Shown here: positions 15,101-26,829 of the stretch, piece by piece
How the letters are laid out: each line of letters starts with the position of its first letter
Position numbering within the stretch: position 1 is the stretch's first letter
From: Branchiostoma floridae
Lineage: Eukaryota; Chordata; Leptocardii; Amphioxiformes; Branchiostomatidae
Direction: 5' to 3'
Assembly: GCF_000003815.2 (NCBI RefSeq)
Contig: NC_049980.1
Coordinates: 18,409,681-18,457,255 of the forward strand
DNA: 47,575 nt
Notes under the pieces: generated by a model
Database searches by the model: none
What the model was told of the DNA's origin: nothing
Seen by the model: the letters and a program-made list of their open reading frames with translations, nothing else
Position numbers and translations under genes: made by a program

Positions 15101-17942
15101 TGGTGTGAGGTACGGTGAGGTACAGTTCCGCGCAGCTGTGCCCGGAGAGAACGAGCTGGGTAGTCCGACCGCCCCTACCGCGATCCGAAAACGCGCGTCC
15201 CCGGTAGGTCTACACCCGTGAAACGAGCGACTGTTGGGGTCTTTTTGCCGCTCGCTGTTTCCTCACTTCCACCCCGGAATAGAATCTTCCTTTATCAAAG
15301 TCCTGCACGACATGATCAACGAAAATTATCTCCTGTTCGTGATGTGATATCTCAAAAGTCCATTTGGAGTGAATTTGCCATGGGTAATTGTGCGGTGGCT
15401 GGGCTCCGTACCTGCCGCACGCCCGGCTCACCTTTCCCTCGTCATGCTCACCAGGGTCCCGCGGTTCACACGGCGTTTGATCTGGTGCAGCTGCGGGTTT
15501 CCACGGGCCGGGCTTCATAGGTGGTTCCCAGCGTTTAGCAACTTCAACTCCACCTGAACATGCGGTCAGCGGTTCCCACACGCAGTCATTGTTATAGCAC
15601 CATTTAAGTGTGTGGACACGCGGACACATGATAGATCCAATTTGAGACAGAAAAATGGCACTTTAGATAGGAAAAAAACTCTTTCTTCTGAATAGATGAC
15701 CTGTGAGGATAGCCATGACCACCTGTTACAAGCACACAGAAGTTTCCCTTACCATGGCTGATACGCAGTGTTGTACTCAGCATAGCATTCAAAGATGAAA
15801 CCTCATCAAATTAACTGTTCGTTCAAAAATATCTCTATTTCCGTTGCCCGTCCTTTATCGTTTTTCCAACCCCGCAAGTCGTCAGGTTTTCTGCAGAATA
15901 GCAATCAAATTTACGGTTAACACAGAATAGTGGCTTCGGGCTACTGAATCAGCTCCACTAGCAAACCCTTTGATTCTCGGCGTACGGCTGAAATGAAAAA
16001 TCGTCTAATCCATGGTAACGGTAACATTAGCATTTTCAAAAAGGAATCAAACTGTATACTTTAAAAAATACATGTAAGGAAACAGGTACAACTGATGTGC
16101 AAGTTAATTCAAGTAAATCACACAACGCGTACAATCTTCTTTCACTTGACAAAAATGCTGAACACATTCTGAGTTAGTGATGGCGTTCAACCGTTTTTTC
16201 CGTACCTCCTGATAGAAATAATAAGTCTAAAAGTAATTAAAGTCAGACAATCAGTAGCTGTCCTTACGACCAACCAAGCATGATACACGAGTGTGAATCA
16301 GATGTTGATAAAGTGTTATTCAGTGTAGATCTATAGTCCAGCGATTGTTGAGATGTACTGTGTTGAGTTGTGATATGTTGCCATTTATAAAAAAAGTGTA
16401 GGCCATATAAAGGCTAGGGTTCTTGAACATATGTATATAAGTACTATGGTGGGAATTCTTGACTGTAGACTTGTTTCCCTAATCTATAGTCTAGTCTATA
16501 AACAAATAGAAGTTCTGTGAATTTCCTTGTGTCCCAAAAGTGCTTCATTGCAAACAACTCGTTCTTTTCCATTGTAAAGTAAATTTGTGGGCAAAATGAC
16601 GTAAAAAGACACATTCGTACATAGCAACATTCAGTTGAAACACGTTCCCATGTTTTGCCTTGATCTTGCTTGTGATATAAAGAAAGTCGTTTGTCACTGT
16701 TCAGGTGAAGTAAAGGTGTGCAAGGGTCGAGTAAAGAGAAGGAAAAATATCTCTAGACTACTGTGCAGCAAGTATGGCATAGTTTGCGCGCTGTGTATCA
16801 CGCCTCATTGTTCATCCAATGCCTGTCACAGGGCTGAGCATCATATATCATTATGAAAAATTTACCACACTTTATTTTGTCAGCCCCGCTCAGTAGACTG
16901 TACTGATTCAGTAATTATAGGTAAGGCCACTTTACAATCTTTCAACATAATCCAGATCGTCGACTTGACTGCAGGGGACGAGACAAAAATTACTCTCGCA
17001 TCGCCCAGTGCATTGTTTAAACTCGCCACGGCATTGTCACCTCTACACTTTGCCCTTCCACGCCACCCAAATCGCTATGATTTGTCATTTTTGTTCCACT
17101 ACGTTGTGTGGGGAAGGAGACAGGGAACTGAGCGATTATTCTTGCCAACGGCGATGTAGTTGATTCGATTTGAGGGACTTACTGAGTTAGTGGCATCCCG
17201 GACGCCCGTAATGAACGTATCATTACATTAATACAACCTAATTTTCAACGATATGAGACTAATAAAACGAAACGAATGTATAAATACCCCGGCGAAATGC
17301 TGCCCTCCGGCGCAACGCGAGAAGCCGCAGAATGTCGTGGAGCGATCGTCCGGACCATACCGCCGACAGGGGCAAAATCGCGAACATCGGATCTGTTTGG
17401 GGCAATCCCGGGCGCAATGAATACGATGCCGTGTTCCCAATACGAGTGTAACGTTCTTGGCAAACCCCTGTACATAATTGAAAATAAAAATATATATTGA
17501 CAAAACTATGGACAGTTAATCTACGAAACAATGACACCGCCCTTAATCCGGGATTTCTTAAACGTGATCTGAGGATTTGTACATGACATGATACATGCTG
17601 GTGGCTATGGTTTGTCCTTTGTCTTTGCTCGATGTTGTGATCACGATAATTTCGATGGATCATCGTGTTATTCATTTTCTTGTTCGCGCCTCCTCGTATT
17701 CCCATCCGCCTACGAAAATGATTTTGGCCGCCGTTTAATGAGGGTTATGAATGGCGATGAATCTAATTTTGAGAGCCATAACTCGCTGTGGGACCTACTG
17801 TGCTGTGCCCTGTTGCCGCCACCAGGGGATACAGTGTTGCCTAAGGATAATACATCGTTACCCCTGTGTAGACTCTAATTCGCGCTGAACCACTCTAGAC
17901 CCTTTCCACCCTAGCCTCCGTGAAAGCCTAGTTTTTATTTTA
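9127..17942. other. Intergenic, no secure gene
   Basis: Holds the tRNA-like SINE head described separately and a palindrome GTATTTTGAAAATAC (14266-14280). CTGAAGATGACCGATGAAAC near 10270 resembles a word common in retroelement tails. The longest frames (177 codons at 14237-14770 minus, 148 at 17259-17705 minus, 127 at 11674-12057 minus) show no family features and are of a length expected by chance in this much DNA. A CpG-rich stretch at about 17280-17470 is preceded by TATAAATA (17279-17286). Confidence 0.55.
10866..10921 (-). mobile_element. Degenerate tRNA-derived SINE head (candidate)
   Basis: Read on the minus strand, this segment starts GGCGCTG and contains TAGTGGAAGTGG (10911-10900), which fits the tRNA A box TRGYNNARNNGG. 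It then has GGTTCAATTC (10879-10870), a near-perfect B box. The boxes are only 20 bases apart, shorter than in a working tRNA, and no good T-arm or acceptor stem forms. It is therefore a SINE or pseudo-tRNA remnant rather than a tRNA gene. The body would run toward lower coordinates; its end is not clear. Confidence 0.4.
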
Positions 17943-18005
17943 GGGGGGTGGGGATGGTTTTCAACGTTGAAAATGATCGCGAACCACCCCCCACCCCCAC
18001 CCCCA
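17943..18005. repeat. G-tract/C-tract inverted repeat with nested palindrome
   Basis: GGGGGGTGG at 17943-17951 is perfectly complementary to CCACCCCCC at 17984-17992, and further C-runs continue to 18005. The loop contains the perfect 16 bp palindrome TTTTCAACGTTGAAAA (17958-17973). It can form a strong hairpin, or G-quadruplex/i-motif structures on separated strands. Function unknown. Confidence 0.75.
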
Positions 18006-18530
18006 TATAGAAAGCAGTCCCGTTCGGAGACTGCAACGGGGGCTATTTCATAGCTATTTCACCCAACGTCTCTGCCAGGCTAAGTCAAAATTAATAGTCA
18101 AATAATAGTCAAAATTGGCCAATTGCAAGTAGACAGCTAACATGCCAGAAGGGTTAGCTAGTCTAGGAGTACAGCATACTCTGGTATGTTTTCTGTAGCC
18201 ATTTACTAAGCCAAATTCTACTATTTTTCCAGCGACCCATGGTAGAGCGCCTGTATTGGAGACTATTCTAGAGTCAAACCGACAGTTTCCCAGCACAGAA
18301 TTCGGTTGAACCATTTCTAAAGCTGAGCAGACTAACACTAGTTATTATACGTAGCCTACTGGATTATCAAAACTTAGAAACTGAATCCCACGGCTTAAAA
18401 AGAGTGAGGCTTGGATTATGGCGGCATTCCAAATTCAATACACATCACGATTCACCTTTCTTACCTGACCAAAATCACCGCTTTGTGTCTTGTTCTTTTT
18501 GTTAGTTGGATAAAGGGAAGCCACGCACAC

Positions 18531-18622
18531 AATGGACCGATCCCAAAGCCCCGCCCCCTGTTCGATCATGTTCTTTTTCGAACACCTCCGTCAAAAACAG
18601 CGCTTGTCGGACAGAACTGGCC
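18531..18622 (+). repeat. Left arm of a long inverted repeat
   Basis: Contains AATGGACCGATCCCAA (18531-18546), a 25-base block at 18577-18601 beginning TTCGAACACC, and ACAGAACTGGCC (18611-18622). All three recur in inverted order at 19210-19319: the first two perfectly, the third at 11 of 12 bases. The two inner blocks are spaced identically in both arms (9 bases); the outer gap differs (30 versus 48 bases). Confidence 0.85.
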
Positions 18623-19209
18623 GCCGCTGCTGTTTAGCTGATAATAACGACTGAATTTTGTTTAGCTTTTTTGACCCTGAAATCCTCTCAGACCGGGCCG
18701 AAAAATAATGCGCTGACTTCTGTGTTGAAGGCTATATCCACTGGGTACAGTCATCTGGGGAGGGGGCTGATATAGTTGTGGTACGGGTGTTATGATTTCA
18801 GTATAAGCGGAAGCGGGAGGCACCGCATATTATTACCTTGTTGGTGGGCAAGAGTGCCCGGTTTCTGACATGCGGTCGATGCACGTGAAAACTAGGGTAC
18901 ATGTATCTGTGACAGGGTTTCTGCTGCGTTCGTTGCATGCATAACAGCTGCATTCATGCTCATGATAAAAACGAAATCAAGAAGAAAGCAGCTTAGGCAC
19001 TCATGGAGAGGGAGCTTGAGTTACACGCCAACAAATAAGACCCTTCTACAAAGTCTGCCAGTGCAGAGTCCCGTGTCTTATAAATACCCTCCTCTACACG
19101 TGCAACCTGCCCACCATCAATGTAATGCTATGCAGTGGCTCTCCGTCCCACAATACCTATACTCGGTGGGTATAGTCTTCAACAAAGAATAGCTGAGCAT
19201 TTTTTCTTT

Positions 19210-19319
19210 GGCCATTTCTGTTCAACTGGGGCTGTTTTTGACGGAGGTGTTCGAATTAGAATACGGGGTTCCACCTTGTTCTATTTGTTCGATATACGTT
19301 CGATTGGGATCGGTCCATT
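19210..19319 (-). repeat. Right arm of a long inverted repeat
   Basis: Reverse-complement partner of the arm at 18531-18622: matching blocks at 19304-19319 (16 of 16), 19231-19255 (25 of 25) and 19210-19221 (11 of 12). The pair encloses about 590 bases with no recognisable coding content. It suggests a long-TIR non-autonomous DNA transposon or two opposed copies of one short repeat. No obvious target-site duplication flanks the pair. Confidence 0.85.
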
Positions 19320-20396
19320 AAAACCGCTATAAGCTGTCAATGTGTTAAATTCCAATTGTATTATCTCCCTACAGCGTGTAAACAACACCTTGGACTCTTA
19401 TTCAGCTTCCTATTATTTCACTATAATCCCGAAAGAGTCCTCACTTTAAAAGTTGCCGCACGCCAGAGGCAGTAATTATCACCCCCAATTGAGTAGCGAG
19501 GAATCACCAATAAAGCCATTCGATAAACACTCCAGGACGGGTACCGATGCATAATAATGAGCTGGATAAATGAATCCACTTTGCACCTTAGTAGTATGGC
19601 TTCGACTTTTCGAGTGAGTCCCTCTGTCAGAATACAAGAATCAATGGGACGTTATATATGCCCGGGGCGTCAAAATCATACACAGAAATCAAAGAGAGCT
19701 TTATGTAAGGGACGATCTTTTCTGAGAACTCATTCTACTACATGTTCCATACATGCCATAACTGACATAAGCCTAGAATTAATGGTAGTGACTTGGAACC
19801 GACCTTTTCAGTGCTCGCCCTGAAGGGACGGTTGTGTTCTCGTCTTCGGGTGTTTCCGGCAAGCCTAATCGTTGTCTGATCTCGACAAAGCCCGCGGATA
19901 TTGATTGTAAAGAATTATCGAACAATACTGGGATATCTGCGTATAGTTCTGTTATTTATTTTGGTGGGGGTGTCGACTTGAGAGCCGCCAGCCCCCAACG
20001 CGTGTCACCGCCCTCTCCTCTGATTGGCATGTATTAATCAGCTGCTATTGCATTAAAAACCACCACGGCAGGAGGGCTTTACATATGTCAACACCACGGC
20101 ACGGCTGCCTTCAGTGGAGCACGTTACTGCCACTGAGCAGGACAACAGAACCCTGACTCGTCCTCCGCCAGTCCGACCGAGTCTGTTCCAGCGTGCACAC
20201 GTCCCGTCCTGTGTGTTCCCACCACCAGCGCACTGTTGTCATTCTGGTCCCTCGGAGCAGAGGGTACGTCTTGTTGTTTGCCCTTGAGGCGTACTAGTCC
20301 GTGCTCCACAACGCCCTGACAGCCTGCCAGACCGTCTAGGTGGGTGGCGGTGGTCTCTTCTCTGCAAAGTTTGTCGCCAGTTTTCTGCCGCTGAAG
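19320..20396. other. FoxB upstream region and 5' UTR
   Basis: The proximal promoter and leader of FoxB should lie in the last few hundred bases. The region becomes GC- and CpG-rich from about 20.1 kb. I see no clear TATA box close to the gene; an E-box CATATG is at 20082-20087. The transcription start cannot be placed by eye. Confidence 0.5.
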
Positions 20397-21389
20397 ATGC
20401 CTCGGCCGGGTAAGGACAGCTACGGGAACGAGAAGCCGCCGTACTCGTACATCTCGCTGACAGCCATGGCTATCCAGTCGTCCGGGGAGAAGATGCTACC
20501 GCTGTCGGATATCTACAAGTTTATCATGGACAGATTCCCGTTCTACCGACAGAACACCCAGCGCTGGCAGAACTCTCTACGTCACAACCTCTCCTTCAAC
20601 GACTGCTTCATCAAGATCCCCCGTAGGCCAGACCAGCCGGGCAAGGGCAGCTTCTGGGCCCTGCACCCGATGTGTGGGGACATGTTCGAGAACGGGAGCT
20701 TCCTGCGGCGGAGAAAGCGCTTCAAGTCGATGCCGAGGCAGCAGAAGAGTCATGTGGTGGCTGCAGACGGCATACAAGTCAAGCCCATGTCTCACATGGA
20801 CGCGCCCCCCTCCGCACTGCTGCACGAACAGGCCAAGATGCGCTTGTCTCAAATGGCTCCCGGCACGCACGCACCTCTCCCCCCGCCACACTGTGGACTT
20901 CTCGGCGTTCCAGCTCAGCCGGTGACGACTAAACACCCGTTCAACATCGAGAACATCATCGCGCCCGAGTGTAAACCCGCGTCCATTCTCCCCCACCCCG
21001 GCCTAGCGCCCACCCTGCCCGGACACTGTGGGTACACGGTGTGCGTGACTTCTACAGGCGCATGTACGTGGCCCGTGCACGGACTCTGCTCGACGGACTC
21101 GATCACAGGGCTACCAAGCATGGTTTTGGGACCAGTAGCACATGTTAGTCGGGACTTTATTTCTCAAGGAGTCCCACTCAAGACGTCAGGGAATGCTCCC
21201 GCCATACCCGTGCCAATCAAGCCCTCGCCTCTCAGCGCCCTTCCCCCGCCCGCCGTCAGCCAAGCTTCGGGACCAGTTGTGCCAGTCGCCGTCAGCCTTG
21301 CTCCGGGCAGCCTCACCCCTCCCTCCGGCTCGTCCTCACCGGCGGTGCCGACCACAGTAGCCCCGACACTCGCCATCGCCACTCGGTGA
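20397..21389 (+). CDS. FoxB: FoxB forkhead transcription factor (single exon)
   Basis: Nuclear DNA-binding regulator of the forkhead class, complete at 330 aa, close to the usual length of FoxB1-type proteins. The N-terminus MPRPGKDSY runs straight into the forkhead domain (about residues 12-108). The domain shows KPPYSYISL (13-21), recognition helix 3 [11 protein letters not shown] (59-69) and the wing segment [19 protein letters not shown] (73-91), ending in the basic RRRKRFK (104-110). PRPDQPGKG-type wing residues and the extreme N-terminal position of the domain are typical of FoxB. An eh1-like Groucho/TLE-binding motif, HPFNIENII, lies at 180-188 and supports FoxB and a repressor role. 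The rest of the tail is rich in Pro, Ala and Ser. I start at the ATG at 20397 (A at -3); the frame stays open upstream to a GTG at 20340, but the FoxB N-terminus begins at this ATG. No splice signals interrupt the ORF. In chordates FoxB acts in neural and somitic patterning (family knowledge). Confidence 0.96.
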   Translation: MPRPGKDSYGNEKPPYSYISLTAMAIQSSGEKMLPLSDIYKFIMDRFPFYRQNTQRWQNSLRHNLSFNDCFIKIPRRPDQPGKGSFWALHPMCGDMFENGSFLRRRKRFKSMPRQQKSHVVAADGIQVKPMSHMDAPPSALLHEQAKMRLSQMAPGTHAPLPPPHCGLLGVPAQPVTTKHPFNIENIIAPECKPASILPHPGLAPTLPGHCGYTVCVTSTGACTWPVHGLCSTDSITGLPSMVLGPVAHVSRDFISQGVPLKTSGNAPAIPVPIKPSPLSALPPPAVSQASGPVVPVAVSLAPGSLTPPSGSSSPAVPTTVAPTLAIATR

Positions 21390-22196
21390 GACTGGGACAA
21401 AGACTCTATATCTATTATTTATCCATTCTCAGACATTCAGAGATTATAAGTGAAAGTTAAGTTTCTCTACACGTGGTTTGTTCAAGGAAGAAGAAAAGCT
21501 GTTGTGAGTCAATCTCCTTTTTTTGGTATCGACTAAAGTGGGCATTCACTGGATACCGTTCATTGTGAACATGTACACTGTAAAATGTAATGATATTGTT
21601 GCAGAGTATAAACTATTTGTCTGCCTGAGAGAGAACTCTACAAATATTTGTAAATTATGAAGATGCTGTACCTATGATGTGTGATATGATGAGTGACTGT
21701 TGACTGTCTTTATCCTTCTCGGATCAGCGATCATGCAGATTAAAACCAAACAACGTAATGAAGTAAAACAGTATCATTTCCATCGGCAGATGGGAGATAT
21801 CAGCTTACCAAAATAAGGACCCTACAAGATAATTAGTATCACAGAAAAACACGACTGCTGTTTTACGAGCTCCTTGTACCAGTAATTGGTGTCATTCTAG
21901 CAGCTGTTTCCGCAAGAAGCGTTTCGTTCTTTTTCCCCGTTTATTACTGTTTTTGTCTATTTTGATCAGTAGGCTTTCCCGTGGATTGTTCAAAGATTGA
22001 TTACCCACACAGCTCACTCACGTCTTATCTTGTTCTAAAAACTACAGTTTAATTGATTGGATTAACCTGCCAGAGATAGAGCTCTATTGTTTCCCCTATC
22101 TTCACATCAGTGGTTATTACAGGTTTACTATAGCGTGTGGAACTTGTTGCTTGTGAGAAGCGTGTTATTTTTGATCTCGTATCGTTTTATTTGTTT

Positions 22197-22202
22197 ATTA
22201 AA
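22197..22202 (+). terminator. Candidate FoxB polyadenylation signal
   Basis: ATTAAA followed within about 20-50 bases by a GT-rich stretch (about 22222-22245), the classic poly(A) arrangement. It would give FoxB a 3' UTR of roughly 0.8 kb. Another ATTAAA at 21739-21744 lacks a clear GT-rich downstream element, so I prefer this one. No canonical AATAAA was found between the stop codon and here. Confidence 0.35.
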
Positions 22203-24428
22203 ACGTCAGGTGAAACCTATGCCTTGTGTTTGTGCATTTGTTCCCTGCCCTTTTCTAGAGTAGTGACAGCGTGTTTTCACTCACTGGTGTGTACTGGTAC
22301 CGCATAACACCAGCAGCTTACAGCAAGGTGACAAAACCCATTAACAAAGTTTTAATTTGGTGCCTTTCACAGCGCAAGTGTTTCATAAACACTGGACGCA
22401 GCTGGACTGGAAAACTGTCCTGTTTCTAGAGTCTCTGTGTGCACAATTGTTGCCGTCCAGAAAACGAAAAATCCTTGTAACTATTAACTGATCAGACATA
22501 CGACAGCATACATCTAGCCTGGATTCCAACCTCCGGCCCGATCTTAGAAATATCTATCAGGTTCTAACCCAGTTGGCCTGTCAGTGTCAGGGAATAGTCT
22601 AGTATCCAGGAATTGTCTAGATTGTAGCAAGAAGTACTTATCCGTGAGCAACTGAAGTAGCTTATATAGAAGATACGGCATCAGAATAGTCAGATATAGA
22701 TACAGTGTTCGCCATTTTAAATTTTTCATGCTCCCAGCGTCCTACGATCGAAAAAAAAGTTTGCCAATCTTTCAAATCTTACATTTCTAGGTCAATCACG
22801 ACTGTTTTAGGCGAAAATTGTGTGATCAACGTTATTGATATTCTTCCTTTCCTAAGAGACCCAGAATTTGCATACTACATATATGCTATTTGATCTACAT
22901 GCAAGTTTTCCGTGCAATGCAAACGTACTTTACCCCTTCAACATTACCTGCGTTACAGCAAAGAAGTTCCATTCAATGATTCATATCTCCATGGTTACAG
23001 GTAAGGTAACCGAAAGTAAACCAAGGTAAAACCTTAACTCTGGATCTCTGATATACCTTTCAGTAAACGCGTCGTATCCATTTACTACAGTCAGGACGGG
23101 TAAAAGGTTATTTAATGTACTGGGTACGTTTTGCCTATTGCCAATCATTGCCACTGCATTTTGTATCGTCGATGCAATCTGATAAAAAGATGCCGATGCT
23201 TTTTTTTAGCGGTTTGACATTTGGAAGAGTTGAGGTACTCAGACGTCAGACAATTTCTCTTTGGGGGGCTTTGGAATCATGAAACTTTTCCATATTAAAT
23301 GCCTGGCTGATTCTGAGCTGAAAGTCCTAACACCACGATTTCCCGATTACTAGCGCTATCGGTGAGAATAAGTTTTAATATGAAGGGATTTCTAGAAGGA
23401 TGCCGTGAGAAAGAAGCGGCCAGGGACGTCCCTCCTCATACATGCCCACTGTACAGGAGCCGCGGTGCTTCTCTCTCTGGACTCCCGCGATGTGTGGTCC
23501 CCTTTCAGTCCCGCATGAAAGGGTTGGTCATTTATTTCTTGGGAACTGACCAATTGTTTGGCACGGCAAGACATTGTTTATCACGGTATACCATCGAGGT
23601 GAATTACGTCCTCAGCATGTTTTGTTATGGACCGAAGATCGTAACGGAAGCACTCGGAACGGAAAGGTGGTCCAACTTGAGTACTGATCCTTGTGACAAC
23701 AGACAGTCCGCCCGACATGTTCTTAGTGAAGACCCCTTTCGTTTTTGGCCATCACTGCAGTGGTCTGGAACTCTGAACAATAATTTTGATCACTCATCAT
23801 GTAACACGAGCATTTGTCTGAAAAAGAATGAGACAACATTTACAGGAGCAACAGAGAGACTTTAATTTAAAATTCGTCGGTGGCGGTCATTCATATGTAT
23901 AAGCTCATGGCAAACGCCGTTGTCCACCAACGCCATCCGAGCGAGTTTTGTTTGCATTTCTTTAACATCCCCATTACAAAAGGAACGATGTCGGCAGGCA
24001 AGGATCAAGGAAGCTCAACAAAGGCCCCACTGTAGAGAAGCCTCGGTTCTTTACCTCAGGGCTCCTGCATATTCATTGCACTACTTCACACAAACTTCTC
24101 CCTTCCCATTCAGGGATTTACAGCTATTTATCATGTTTATTTATCCAGCTTTCTTTAATTGATAGCCCACTATAAAGACGGTAGTTGTGAGTCCCGATTA
24201 GCTGCCAATCGAGACGACTGTTTACTTACGAGCGGCTGCCGGGCTTGCTTTGTAAACAAACACGTGTGAAAGAGATTGACGCGCCAGGGGCGAAGAAGGT
24301 AAACAAGTGCGCTCGATTGTGTCTATTTCCAGCGTTGTCAAGGCGCTATTTACAAGTATGGCCGTGTGTGTGTACATTAGGTCGGGACCTCGCATATTGC
24401 ACAACTTTTCTCTACATGCTGTATAAAA

Positions 24429-24632
24429 NNNNNNNNNNNNNNNNNNNNNNNNNNNNNNNNNNNNNNNNNNNNNNNNNNNNNNNNNNNNNNNNNNNNNNNN
24501 NNNNNNNNNNNNNNNNNNNNNNNNNNNNNNNNNNNNNNNNNNNNNNNNNNNNNNNNNNNNNNNNNNNNNNNNNNNNNNNNNNNNNNNNNNNNNNNNNNNN
24601 NNNNNNNNNNNNNNNNNNNNNNNNNNNNNNNN
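24429..24632. other. Assembly gap (204 N)
   Basis: Run of undetermined bases. Its length is not a round number, so it may be an estimated gap size. Any reading frame drawn through it is meaningless. Confidence 1.
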
Positions 24633-24751
24633 GAGCTAGAGGAAGTTACAAAATATTATCACGACGCGCTCGCATCAAAGCAATTAAAGCGGAAGACGTT
24701 TCTCGCCTCCTTGGTTATAGATAGCGATTGCCATATACACGTGTGCGTAAG

Positions 24752-24777
24752 ATATATATATATATATATATATATAT
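24752..24777. repeat. TA dinucleotide microsatellite
   Basis: About 13 uninterrupted AT/TA units followed by AT-rich, TATACA-type sequence. Likely polymorphic in length. Confidence 0.9.
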
Positions 24778-26668
24778 TTTAAACATATTCACATATACAT
24801 ATCACATATACATATCTTTTTGTGACCATAGAAATTGGCCCACTATATCAGATGCAGTGACTGACATTTCAGTGTCTGACATGACAGTCGATTTCCGATT
24901 TTGCACGACATTTTTTTTCTGCCTCAGTGGCAATGTCTGTATAGTACCCATATTTTTCTGTGGTGTCCTCTGCTTCTGACTAGTATTCAACAGCCTCTGC
25001 CCTGTCCATATAATAACGTCCTGCGCCATGCACAATTGATTCTGTACGGGATATTAGCGGCTCAATCCCCAGAACATGACATACCGCATGTGAGATGTAA
25101 CATTTATGATATGAAGTCTCGCTCCCTGCACACAGCTTACTGTCGGTTAGACCGTTCTCTCTAACTCTAAGTGATCGGAAGTTCATGAAATTATTTGTAA
25201 AATCTTTTATTAATTTACTGTATTATGTGTCTTCGAACTTAAAAAGAATGTTTAAGTTTTCCTATTCAATGAAGAAAACATAACAGGAGAAAATAATGAA
25301 AATTTGGTAATACACGGTGGTATTGAGTGAGGGATTGGCGTTATTTTTATTTTACTAGATTTACCATATAATGGATTCTTATTGTTAATCAATTGATAGG
25401 ATTGATGTTTGGGAGACATTTAGTGTGACCAGATCCGTCCACAGACCCTGACAGAGCGGGCGTTTTTCCTCAGGAAAAGACAAATTTGGGACAAATTGTT
25501 TAATTAATACGTTGTGAGACACGAAGCCGCACGGCTGAAGAGGACAGAAGGGCCTGAGGGCGAGCTGGGGAACAAAAGGTCCTCCCGGCTGGACTCCCCT
25601 CGCCACATCTGCCTCCCTTCTCCTCCACTTTCCACGCCGTCACGTCACCCATTTTCACAGGGAGACGACAACCGTGGCGTCTGACGTAGCCTCGCCACAG
25701 TTTCTGCGTCCTACCGGCACAACTTTACTGTATTTTCGTCCACAGAACACGCTCTCGTCTAAAACAAACACCTCGCAATTCTCTTACCACGGTACAATTC
25801 CTTGGTCAAACAAGAGGATTTTTCGCCCTCCCAGAATGGGGAGCCTGTTGAATGGGATGAAAAGAAAAGAAATACATACAAAGTCTTTCTATTCCCCAAG
25901 TAAGGTTTACCCTTGGGAGCTTCGGGGCAAACAGGGGTGAGCACAAACCGAAACCACTGGATCTGAACATGCAACAGTGGCGAATGCATCCATCGCAGTG
26001 AAGTAGCGATTATACATTTTGTTCCCCAATAAAATGGACGAGAGCCATTTACTTAAATAGGAAGTGACATGAAAGTGCTTTCCCCCGCCGGTTGTGTGGT
26101 CCCTTTTATTTGTTCAGGACTTCTCCTCCCCGTGCCCAATTAAACCCAACAAGCCACCGCTGTGTTCCTGCCGCGTCACATTTGGACAGAAACAGATATG
26201 TAAGAAGTTAGCCTCCTGGATGAAAGTGCTAAAGGAATGGAAACCTCTCGTCCTTTCCCTCGTTTCGTTCCTTTGAATCAAAAGTAACAGATTTCTGTCC
26301 CCCTGTGTCGTGTTACGATCACCACGGCTATTGTGTCGTCAGATTTCTCGGGGAGACAAAAATAACATTGGTTCCACCGGTCCACCCTGCACCGCGGCGC
26401 GCAGATGGGGTTCGCAGGGGGTCTTTGCTCGCAATAAGACCGCCAAATGCGCGTCCATCTTTTGAAGTTCGCCCGGAGAGCTGAGCTATAATTGTCTCAC
26501 GCTAGGTGTGGGATGGCCCGAGGTAATAGCCACGATGTTCAGATGTTCCGCCCAGCTCGGTGTCTCCTTTTCACTCCGGGGGAGGACAGCAATGAATCAC
26601 CTGAGGAGGGTGTGTGGAGCAGCAGGTGGGGGGTGGGGGTAGGGACAGACACGTGTCTTACCGTGATG

Positions 26669-26691
26669 CTCTCCAAGTAGAGGTTGGAGAG
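26669..26691. repeat. Collapsed pair of transposon ends
   Basis: CTCTCCAAGTAGAGG is followed directly by TTGGAGAG, so both ends of the CTCTCCAAGCAGAG family (see 27290-27539) lie back to back with almost no interior. It sits about 40 bases before an assembly gap, so more of an element may be hidden there. Confidence 0.45.
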
Positions 26692-26729
26692 TAGTCAGAA
26701 CTGGCGTTTAATGATTCAAAATGTTGGAG

Positions 26730-26829
26730 NNNNNNNNNNNNNNNNNNNNNNNNNNNNNNNNNNNNNNNNNNNNNNNNNNNNNNNNNNNNNNNNNNNNNNN
26801 NNNNNNNNNNNNNNNNNNNNNNNNNNNNN
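26730..26829. other. Assembly gap (100 N)
   Basis: Exactly 100 undetermined bases, the usual placeholder for a gap of unknown size. Confidence 1.

Larger units (their letters stand above)
22203..26668. other. Intergenic with one gap, no gene recognised
   Basis: Downstream flank of FoxB. The longest frame, 23362-23865 plus (from a GTG; 161 aa from its first ATG), has no recognisable domain and is about what chance gives. The TA microsatellite and the 204 N gap are listed separately. A run of G-tracts at 26628-26644 could form a G-quadruplex. Confidence 0.5.

Noticed and set aside
17259-17705. 148-codon minus-strand frame and CpG-rich stretch
   Set aside because: Several frames on both strands are open here because of base composition; none resembles a protein family.
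17279-19086. Two TATAAATACCC words (17279 and 19079) as promoters
   Set aside because: TATA boxes without any recognisable gene downstream; TATAAATA occurs by chance in AT-rich DNA.
20340-20396. GTG-initiated 19-residue extension of FoxB
   Set aside because: GTG is not a normal start in animals, and the FoxB N-terminus MPRPGK begins exactly at the ATG at 20397.
20577-20996. 139-codon antisense frame inside FoxB
   Set aside because: Shadow of the GC-rich forkhead coding sequence; no features of its own.
23362-23865. 167-codon plus-strand frame
   Set aside because: Starts with GTG; no domain, no homologue recognised, and roughly one frame of this length is expected by chance in the window.
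24245-24724. Reading frame through the N gap
   Set aside because: Most of it is undetermined bases; no evidence of coding on either side.
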